Assembly: GCF_002878395.1 (NCBI RefSeq)
Contig: NW_025861526.1
Span: forward strand, 143,247-207,246
Length of the DNA: 64,000 nucleotides
Reading direction: 5' to 3'
DNA from: Capsicum annuum
Lineage: Eukaryota > Streptophyta > Magnoliopsida > Solanales > Solanaceae
Shown here in pieces: positions 56,450 through 64,000 of this stretch. Numbering within the stretch: position 1 is the first letter of the stretch; each line of letters opens with the position of its first letter. Made by a program: the position numbers and the translations under genes. A model generated the notes under the pieces. The model did no database searches and was not told the DNA's origin. It saw only the letters and a program-made list of their open reading frames with translations.

Positions 56450-57290
56450 TAAAATCCTTGGAGGATCCAAACTATCAAGGCAAACTATCAAATTGGCTAA
56501 GGATTGGATGTCCCATGCCAGGGTCTCTGACAAACTGAAACACAGGCCAAACTACCTATACTTATTGCCTTTCGACTCAAAGCATCTGCCATAATATTTG
56601 CCTTACCCAGATGATACAAGATAGACATATTGTAGTCCTTTAGAACCTCCATCCACCTATAATGGCAGACATTAATATCCTACTAGGTCATAAGATGCTG
56701 AAGACTACGATGATCGGTGAAAATCTTACAACCCACACCATACAAGTAATGCCTCCAAATCTTGAGAGCAAAAACCACTGCCGCCAACTCTAAATTAAGA
56801 GTGAGGTAGTTGAGCTTATGCGCCTTAAGCTGTCTAGAAGTATAGGCAATGACATGACCCTACTACATCAAAACACACCCAAGACCAACACCATAAGAAT
56901 CACAAAACACAGTAAATCCCTCGCCCTCAACTAGAAGAACTAATATCGGGGCTGAGGTGAGACAATCCTTGAGCTTTTCAAAGCTCAACTCACACTCTTC
57001 GAACCATCAAAAGGGAACTTCCTTCCGAGTTAATCTAGTCATAGGGGTTGATAAGGTAGCAAAGCTCTCAACAAAATGCTTGTACTAATCGGCTAACCTA
57101 ATTAAACTGCAAACCTCGATCGGAGATGTAGGCCTAGCCCGATCACGAATTGCCAAAATCTTAGTCGAGTTTACCATAATACCCACCTTGGACAGCACGT
57201 GTCCAAAAAAAGACATCGAGTCAAGCCTAAACTCACACTTGGAGAACTTGTCAAAAAGCACATGTTGTCATAAAACCTAGAGCACAATCC
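56450..57290 (-). pseudogene. Element E: RNase H and connection
   Basis: Signatures on minus: [67 protein letters not shown], and LGKANIMADALSRKAIS near 56570. They are in order, with TAG stops (for example after VLM and LMT) where Gln or Trp codons would stand. The connection region between about 56960 and 57290 is heavily decayed. Confidence 0.85.
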
Positions 57291-57299
57291 TCAAATGTT

Positions 57300-57960
57300 G
57301 TATGTGCTCCTCACTACTACTCGAATACACAAGGATATAATCAATGAATACAATAACAAAGAAGTCTAGATAAGATCTAAAAACACGGTTCATCAAGTCC
57401 ATAAATGCAGTAGAGGCATTAGTCAGCGTAAAAAACATCACCAAAAAAACTCATAGTGACCATAATGGGTCCTGAATGCTATTTTCGTGATGTCCTCAGC
57501 CTAAATCCTCAACTGATGATAACCGCACCTTAAATCTATCTTAGAGATATAGCTGCACCCTGAAGTTGATCAAATAAATCATCAATGTGAGCCATAGGAT
57601 AACGGTTCTTCACCGTCACCTTGTTAAGATGTCTCTAGTCAATACATATCCGCATCGAACCATCATTCTTTTTTACAAACAAAATAGGGGCTCCCTACGG
57701 GGACATACTCGGTCTAATGAATCCCTTGCGAAGGAGATCCTGGAGCTAAAAGTTCATCTCCTTAAGCTCTGCAGGAGCCATATGATAAGGTGCCATAGAA
57801 ATAGGTCGATTACCAAGCTCAATGTCAATAGCAAACTCAATCTTATGGTTAAGAAGGATACCAGATAAATCATCAGGAAACACATCAGGAAACTAACACA
57901 TAATAGGAATAGATTCAAGCGTTGGACTCTCTACACGAGTATCACATACATAGTTGAGAT
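57300..57960 (-). pseudogene. Element E: reverse transcriptase with altered active site
   Basis: From the right: [68 protein letters not shown]. The catalytic box near 57345 then reads [13 protein letters not shown]. The second Asp of the xxDD pair is Tyr (GAT to TAT), whereas element A keeps [10 protein letters not shown]. Stops at the expected Trp of SPWGAP and Tyr of IDYRHL further inactivate it. Confidence 0.88.
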
Positions 57961-58129
57961 AAGACTCGCAACCCCTCAACATAAGTCGTCTAGCACAAAT
58001 ATAAGAAATAATCCCCGTTGGCTCGTGGTTAATCGCTCCCTGCCACACTATTGGGGGTGCACTGGGCATGGCTAAGGTAATGGCCTTGGCAAAATAATCC
58101 ATGACCGCGTGATAGTGGGACAACTATTC

Positions 58130-58720
58130 CATGCCCAGAATAACATCAAAATCCAACATATCTAGAAAATTAAGATCAGTATAAGTATCGAAATCACTAA
58201 TTATCATAACACATGATCTGAATACCCGATTCACTACTAAAGAATCACCTATGGAAGTAGATACACGTAATGGTATAGATAATAAATCACTGGAAAACTC
58301 CAACCGTGGTGCATAATAAGCAGATATATAAGAATAAGAGGATCCAGGATCAAATAAAGCAAGAGTCGACCTGCAGTATACAAAAATTGCACTTGTAACT
58401 ACTGTATCCGAAGTCTAAGCCTCGGGCCTAAAAGGTACTACAAACAACTGACCACACTCACCACCTGGCTGGGTACCTAAATGACCACCTGCCCTGCCTA
58501 CTTGAGTGCCACCTCGAGCACCCTGGTAACCACCTCTACAACCTAGTACACCACCCCTACCTAAGGAATGAACTTCCCTAATAGGAGTAGCTTCTTGGGC
58601 TAAAATAACCATTACCCCTCGACTAGCGCACTCTCTAGAGAAATGACCAGAAAGTTCATAAGTAAAACAAGAATCACGAGATGAACTACAACTCACAAAT
58701 CTATTTGATCCGACATAGCT
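58130..58720 (-). pseudogene. Element E: zinc knuckle and aspartic protease
   Basis: Frame 58696-58415 starts SCSSSRDSCFTYELSGHFSR with EC following: C-x2-Y-x4-H-x4-C, so the second zinc ligand is Tyr. A Gly-rich stretch (GRGGVLGCRGGYQGARGG) leads to the protease: STLALFDPGSSYSYIS near 58350, then PLRVSTSIGDSLVVNRVFRS and LDMLDFDVILGME near 58150, then a stop. DPGSS is the usual plant-gypsy version of the active site. Confidence 0.87.
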
Positions 58721-58729
58721 ACCACACCT

Positions 58730-59842
58730 AGCATGGCCTACAGATGAACCCCTTACACCGCCTCTACTAGGGTGCCCACTAGCAATAAACTAATCCCCAT
58801 CAACCGCCTGAAGAGCTGTCTACACTAGTCGACTAATTTGACCCTAAGGCTGAAAAGATGGACATGAAGGATGTCCAGTATAAGAAATACCACCTCTGAA
58901 TAGGGAACTTCTATGGCTCCCACCAAATCTTTCTTGATACTTGGGCCTCTTAACATGGCCCTCACACTATATATCCTCTATCACTCTAGCATGATTATCA
59001 ACCTCAGTAAAGGTCCTACCAGCAGCAACCAAACTCTGAGTAGCCATCCGAATAGGAAGTCTCAGTCCTCTCACAAAGCAGAAAACTCTCTCATACTTAG
59101 TATCCAATATAGAAGTCACATGCCTATCCAACTCATGGAAATGAGCCTCATACTCAACAACTGTCATAGAACCCTGCTCTAACCTAGAGAACTGATCTCT
59201 CAAATAATCTCTGAGCCTATGTGGCATAAACTTCTTAAAAAAAATTTTAGAGAACTGGCCTAAGAGAGAGGGGAAGACTAACTGGTCTAGAACTCATAAA
59301 ATGCTTCCACCAGTATCTAGTAGACAAGTCTAATTGAAATGTGGTGTAGTCTATACCACGAGTCTCAACAAAGCCTAACCCATGAAGCTTATCCTCATAA
59401 GCAGTCAGAAAAATACATTCTCTCCAGGAGCACCAGCAAATCTAGGCGGAGCCAACCTCATAAACTTACCCAGCAGTTTCTGCTCTGCAGCAGGCTAGCT
59501 CACAACTGGTTGAATGACTATCGGCTGAATAAAAGCTGAAATAGTAGGAACCATAACTCTAGGAGCTGCAGTTGCAGGCTGCACTCCTGCTCCAGTAAAC
59601 TGTGAACTATCAATAATACCCAATAGTTGAACCTAAGCATCCCTAAGCAAAGAAGAGGGGATAAATCCTAATGGAGCCTGGTGTAATCCCTAGCCCACTG
59701 TTGGCTAAGGTAGAGGAGTCTCCAGCTCGAGTGAAGAAATATAATCCTGGGGAGGTATACCCCGATCCCTACCATAGGATAAATCATGAGTCTAGGTCTC
59801 AGGACCCTGCTCACATATAACTAAAGCACGTGTCCTGGGCAT
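58730..59842 (-). pseudogene. Element E: gag
   Basis: A start at 59842 (MPRTRALVICEQGPETQTHD) follows the primer-binding site by about 190 bases. Capsid signatures follow in several frames: LLGKFMRLAPPRFAGAPGE near 59450, then frame 59227-58967 with LRDQFSRLEQGSMTVVEYEA, HFHELDRHVTSILDTKYER and FVRGLRLPIRMATQSLVAAG. Many stops occur before the capsid core. The MPRTR start is shared with C1's gag, although the elements are otherwise different, which I treat as chance or ancient similarity. Confidence 0.82.
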
Positions 59843-60033
59843 CTATTAAAGAGTAAAGTCAATAGAATATCCTACAAACCAACTCAGACTCTTAGCACGA
59901 TATGAGTGCAATAAGTGAAGGACTCCTAAGAATGTCTCAAAGCCTCTCAAAGATAGGAAATAGACACTAACATTCTGATCTGCAGGACTCTATTAGACAC
60001 TTGCTCTTGTACTAACAATATCGGTGAAACCTA

Positions 60034-60046
60034 GGCTCTGGTACTA
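60034..60046 (-). other. Element E primer-binding site (initiator tRNA-Met)
   Basis: The minus strand reads TAGTACCAGAGCC, two mismatches from TGGTATCAGAGCC, 3 bases inside the right LTR. Confidence 0.85.
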
Positions 60047-60306
60047 ATTTATCACAACCCAATTTCTGAGTCATAATGGCACCTACCATATCCCATCGGT
60101 AGGTAAGCCGAACCATAACCTAGAGATAATGCAATGAGTTACCTTGGTAAGATCATCCAACATAGACCCTGTATAAGGATATAATATATAAACAACAACA
60201 TTTCATAACTAAAGACAACCGATATTCAAATACAAATTTGATGACCTGATAGTATTAATAAAAGAGCTTTTAAACTTGACAATAGGAATTTACAATCTTA
60301 AAGTCT

Positions 60307-60364
60307 AAATTGTTTTAGATAGTCTTATACATTTTAAATTGTTTTAGATAGTCTTATACATTTG
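60307..60364. repeat. 29-bp tandem duplication in E right LTR
   Basis: AAATTGTTTTAGATAGTCTT plus 9 more bases occurs at 60307-60335 and 60336-60364. The left LTR has a single copy near 54756-54790. Confidence 0.9.
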
Positions 60365-61800
60365 TCTCGAAAGAAAAAAGATAAAAAAAGACAGAGGGAA
60401 AAGAAGGCAACTAGAACTCCAAGAGCTCACCCTGTCTCCAAATAGTTGACGTGGCATGACTAGCTCAATGACCGCAACTAAAACCTGGGTTTACACTAAA
60501 AAGGTACAAAAATGTAGTATGAGTATCAAAACATCGGTACTTAGTAGGCATCATGGGCCGACTAAGCTAAATTGTAATATAAAGACGATATAAAGTAAGA
60601 CAATAACTTAAAGTCAAGGTATGGGATCAAACCTGAATCTTCTCCTCTATCACTATAATAATATCGATACTACTAAGGCAGTAGCATGATATACTATATC
60701 AATAGACTTCATAGTCATCATATCAAATGAGTATCATTTTGGTAGCATAAAGTCACATACCCAATATCAATCATGTTATTTTATATTCAAAACATGCACA
60801 TCAATAAAGTAATAAACAGAAGACTTACCACAACATCCCATACTACCGGGAAGTACACATAAAAGAACACAACCAAGAACTCATCAGGCATCCCATACCA
60901 CCAGAGAGTACACCAAAAGAATAAAATACAAAGAACTCATCACGGCGTCCCATACCACTGAAAAGTACACCAAGAGATCAACTAATAATATAATAAAGCA
61001 CAACTACACCACTCTTGCCAAAGCCATAGGTAGAACAACCCCGCCATGTCTCATAACTGAGAACTGCATCCAATATCCATATCGTAATTTAATCACAATG
61101 AAACCAATATTGTTAAAGCATAGTTATACAGTTATTAAATCTCTAGCTCATTGATAAACTACAAGTCTTTTAGTTACTAGTCATTAATTAAGAAACGGCT
61201 ACAAGTTACCCATACTATTCGTTATTTATCTATCACAAAGCCATTTTCTAGTTAGCACTCTCATTATAGAAGTCATCAACTAAGCCACCACGGTATTACA
61301 TATTATAAATAAACCTAGTTATTCACCATGCAATACTAAGACTACTATCATTAGGCATATTAAAACTTTAAGGACTAGTTCCCATAATTTAAGCAAGTAA
61401 GGTCCACCAACTAGTTTACTTGGTTTCTAGCCTACAAGTCATAATCATTTATTATATATAACTAGTTATTGCATGAGACACTTAGCTAGGAGAAATTTCA
61501 TAACATAACCTTAATTCCAAGTTGAGTAGATTTATTAGGTTAGCCTTTGGTTCTACACAAGGTTTTATATACCAATTATCCTTAACCTATTAGTAGGCAT
61601 AAGTTACTTCTAGTAACCAATTTGGGTCAACAAGGGTCACACCTCTCATTTAGTGAATAAAGAAAAAGAATGAATAACCATTTATAAAAAGAGACAACAT
61701 GTCCCACGTACATAAGTGGTTTGACCCCACACAGCTCAACCCCACAAATATCAATGAATTTATGTAAATTTTCCCCACATGGCACCATAACATCTTTAAA

Positions 61801-62150
61801 TCTTCCGAATTCACTGGATATCAACATAACATCAACATATCCTTCGAATTCATCGGGTATTAATCATAACATCAAACTATCCTCCAGATTCACCGGGTAT
61901 CAACATAACATTAATATATCCTCCAAATTCACCGGGTATCATTATAACATCATCACCTTTTTTGGATTTAACGGGTATCAATATCACATTAACATATCCT
62001 CCGAATTCATCAGCCAACATCATAACATCAATATCTACTCCAAATTCACCGAGCAACATCATACATTATTACCTCTTTTGGATTCACTGGGTATTATCAT
62101 CATATTAACACATCTTCCATATTCACCGGGCATCATCATGTCATTCACAT
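61801..62150. repeat. Minisatellite, about nine ~40-bp units, in E right LTR
   Basis: Units start near 61801, 61841, 61881, 61920, 61958, 61998, 62036, 62074 and 62112. They share CCTCCGAATTCACCGGGTAT followed by CAACATAACATCAA with variations. Period 38-41 bp. The left E LTR lacks the whole region. Related GGGTATCAATAT phrases occur in B's left LTR (40196-40290). Confidence 0.88.
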
Positions 62151-63942
62151 TCCTCAAGGAAACAACATACATACACATACATAGCCAAATCAACAAGCTA
62201 ATATAAGCTCACAATAATAGAGTAATAAGGGTATAAGAAAACATATATCATCCTACCTTGCTATTAAGCATTACCATATAACATGAGCATGAGTATCTAT
62301 ACGATATATACAATCATCACTTTCCCAAGGCTATCCATATCATGACCACTAGATAATCCATCAAGTATACATATTAATCAACCATTATCCATATGTATAA
62401 TCCAATAGCCAAGGTTTAAATACAATAATCTTTATAATGTAATTTAGATATTTATCGAGTATCTAAATCTCTGAGTGATTTCATAGGTCAAGTTTAAGGT
62501 GGGTCAAGCCCTACTCCTAAATCACAAGAATGCCAAAGTCCACTATCCCAAGTCCAACATCGACCTAGATTAGGCTAAGTTATCTAAATCATATCATAAG
62601 GGCTTATCAATCCTTATTAAGCCTATCGGGGAAGTCTTCTTCAAGTATTACTCCTAAGTTAACCTAACACCAAGTTCATTTCCTAACTAAGCACTAGAAA
62701 GGTCAACATAATCCTAAGGTTATGTAGAAACACCATTCTTGTCTATTAGAGCAACTAGAGTATTATCATATTATTAATGAAACTACAAGTGGACTATCCA
62801 AGGTTCTAGGCTAAGGGTCAAGCATATCACCTTGCAAATTTAATAACCTATAAGAACCAACTAATCCCAATTATTACCATTTAATAATTTATTATCTAAA
62901 CCCCACCCAATCTCACAAGATATCAATAATTATACTATAATCAAGCTCAATCTAACTACAAGTAAGCCAAACCTACCTGGAGTCCATGCAACTCACGAAC
63001 CAACAAGTTTTTCCTTTCCTTTTGTTGAAGCTCTTTCCTCCACAAGCAAAGCTATCAACAATACAATCTAAGAATTACAACAAGATTAACAATACCCATT
63101 ATGGCAGCGTTGTGCCATAGGTTTAAGATAACACCAAAACCCAAGTGGGTTTCACATTTGGAAAATGAGTTTCCTAAACCAACCCATTGTTCAACTACCT
63201 TTAGGGAGTCATAACTTTTAAGCAATTTGAATCTATCAATAAAATTTGGGGCTACATTTGAACCCTAATGATTTAAGGTTTTTGAGTCAAGAAATCATGA
63301 AATTAATACTAAACGACAAGAGATTTTACCTTAGATTGTAGCAAGATTAAATTTCATAACTTGTTTAAGCTCTAATTTAATCCACAAGACTCACTTAGAA
63401 GGTTTTACACTCCATTAGGGTTTAAGGTTTAAGAAGGAGGCACAAAAGATCAAAATCTCATCCAAGACAACACATAAATTTGCTTTTCTTAGGCCTTGGG
63501 TTGAGCGGTTGCATCCTATACCTAGATGCAGTTGTGGACCCATGGACGCACCTTGACCATCACGATCGCGACATCTCGGTCAACACTAGGCATGGATGAA
63601 GCTTGGAACTTGGTTCCGAGCTGCAGTCAATGCCTCGAGATTTATCAGGGGTCTATTTCAAATAATTAAGATATGTAAACCTATAGTTTTTGATATTTTG
63701 GATGTGTTGGTAAAGTTGAATTTTGTATACGAGGCTGTTTTACTAAAGTTTTCACTTAGTGGTCAATTAGGAATAACGAAGACTTACAATTGAGAAAGTA
63801 ATTTGAGGAACCAAATGAACCACTAAGTAACCAAACTATCAGTCCCTGCAAGTCACTAATGACTTGGGAAGGCTATAGAGAAGCTCTATCAGTGGAAATA
63901 GGCAAGAATACGGATAATGACCTTTCAGGTCATTACATATAT

Positions 63943-64000
63943 AGATGGCTAGTCAGACATAATTCGGTAGATGTACACATAGGCATATCAATATAATCCT
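63943..64000 (-). repeat. Element B right LTR, continuation after E
   Basis: AGATGGCTAGTCAGACATAA, then GATGTACACATAGGCATATC, parallel to B's left LTR at 40117-40175. It runs off the window. Confidence 0.8.

Larger units (their letters stand above)
54507..63937 (-). mobile_element. Element E: Ty3/gypsy chromovirus, minus strand, with very unequal LTRs
   Basis: Flanked by TATAT at 54502-54506 and 63938-63942. The right (5') LTR is 60050-63937 (3,888 bp). The left (3') LTR is only 54507-54941 (435 bp), missing about 3.4 kb from its middle. The internal region (5,108 bp) reads gag, zinc knuckle, protease, RT, RNase H, integrase, GPY/F and chromodomain in order, with many stops. Joining the flanks restores the B LTR: GTGTGTATATATAT runs into AGATGGCTAG, paralleling left-LTR GTGTGTATATATATAGAGAT (near 40096). 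Confidence 0.93.
60050..63937 (-). repeat. Element E right (5') LTR, full length
   Basis: TATCACAACCC (the expected TGTCAC start has a G-to-A change) to CAGGTCATTACA. It contains a 29-bp tandem duplication at 60307-60364, a ~40-bp minisatellite at 61801-62150 and an ATCGCGACATCTCGG block near 63560. Frames at 61627-61827, 61721-62206 and 63596-63793 are not genes. Confidence 0.92.
38741..64000 (-). mobile_element. Element B: large minus-strand LTR element, LTRs split by C2 and E; runs off the window
   Basis: The left LTR is 38741-49202 including C2; without C2 it is about 3.4 kb (TGTCATGACTG...GTTCGTTACA). The internal region is 49203-53066. The right LTR starts at 53067 (TGTCACAACCC), is split by E, and continues at 63943-64000. 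There, GATGTACACATAGGCATATC matches left-LTR position ~40150 (GATGTACACATAGGCACATC). The only protein trace inside is a gag zinc knuckle with flanks. No protease, RT or integrase was found, so B resembles a large derivative with long non-coding content. The GAATA at 38736-38740 should recur after the right LTR. Confidence 0.8.

Noticed and set aside
61721..62206. 161-codon plus frame with repeated protein motif
   Set aside because: The repeated units are ~39-41-bp minisatellite units in E's LTR, close to a multiple of three, so frames stay open by chance; the minus strand is open there too.

Overview
This window looks like gene-poor nuclear heterochromatin from a eudicot plant, most likely a nightshade (Solanaceae). 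That is inferred from AT-rich sequence, dense Ty3/gypsy LTR retrotransposons primed by initiator tRNA-Met or tRNA-Asp, a Mutator-like element carrying a captured DUF1985/Ulp1-type gene with GT-AG introns, and the word use of the LTRs. No intact host gene, tRNA, rRNA or CRISPR array was found. Every protein-coding trace belongs to a mobile element and is broken by stops, frameshifts or deletions.

Layout. 1-530: about nine copies of a ~50-70 bp tandem repeat. 531-4180: unassigned AT-rich DNA with one possible TATA promoter near 2563. About 4180-12300: a Mutator-like element with a mudrA-type transposase on the + strand (4743-6138) facing a multi-exon DUF1985/Ulp1-type gene on the - strand (11719 to 6920). 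Both lose their 3' catalytic halves at the tandem-repeat-filled centre. About 12300-14500: fragments of older LTRs.

From 14501 to the end the window is one nested pile of LTR retrotransposons. Element F (- strand, chromovirus) has its 3' LTR at 14501-25168, split by element A (15649-23152). F's integrase and chromodomain region (25169-26148) is cut by element C1 (+ strand, Athila/Tat-like, starts 26149). C1 is split by element D (30479-38276, TSD TTTTT) and again at 38741 by element B (- strand, runs off the window end). B's left LTR holds element C2 (40682 to ~47575, C1's relative). B's right LTR (from 53067) holds element E (54507-63937, TSD TATAT). Nesting depth reaches four: F > C1 > B > E or C2.

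How the parts work together. A, E and F keep gag-protease-RT-RNase H-integrase traces, and E and F also keep a chromodomain. D keeps gag, protease and the start of RT. C1 and C2 keep only gag and protease and look non-autonomous. B keeps only a gag zinc-knuckle trace. Points that deserve a second look are a repair junction built from inverted copies of its own flanks (47556-47723), a templated 34-bp duplication at another deletion junction (17027-17060), repeated acidic micro-exons in the captured gene, the word ATGTATAAT seeded through the Mutator-like element, and short-word blocks just upstream of the TATA box in several unrelated LTR families.
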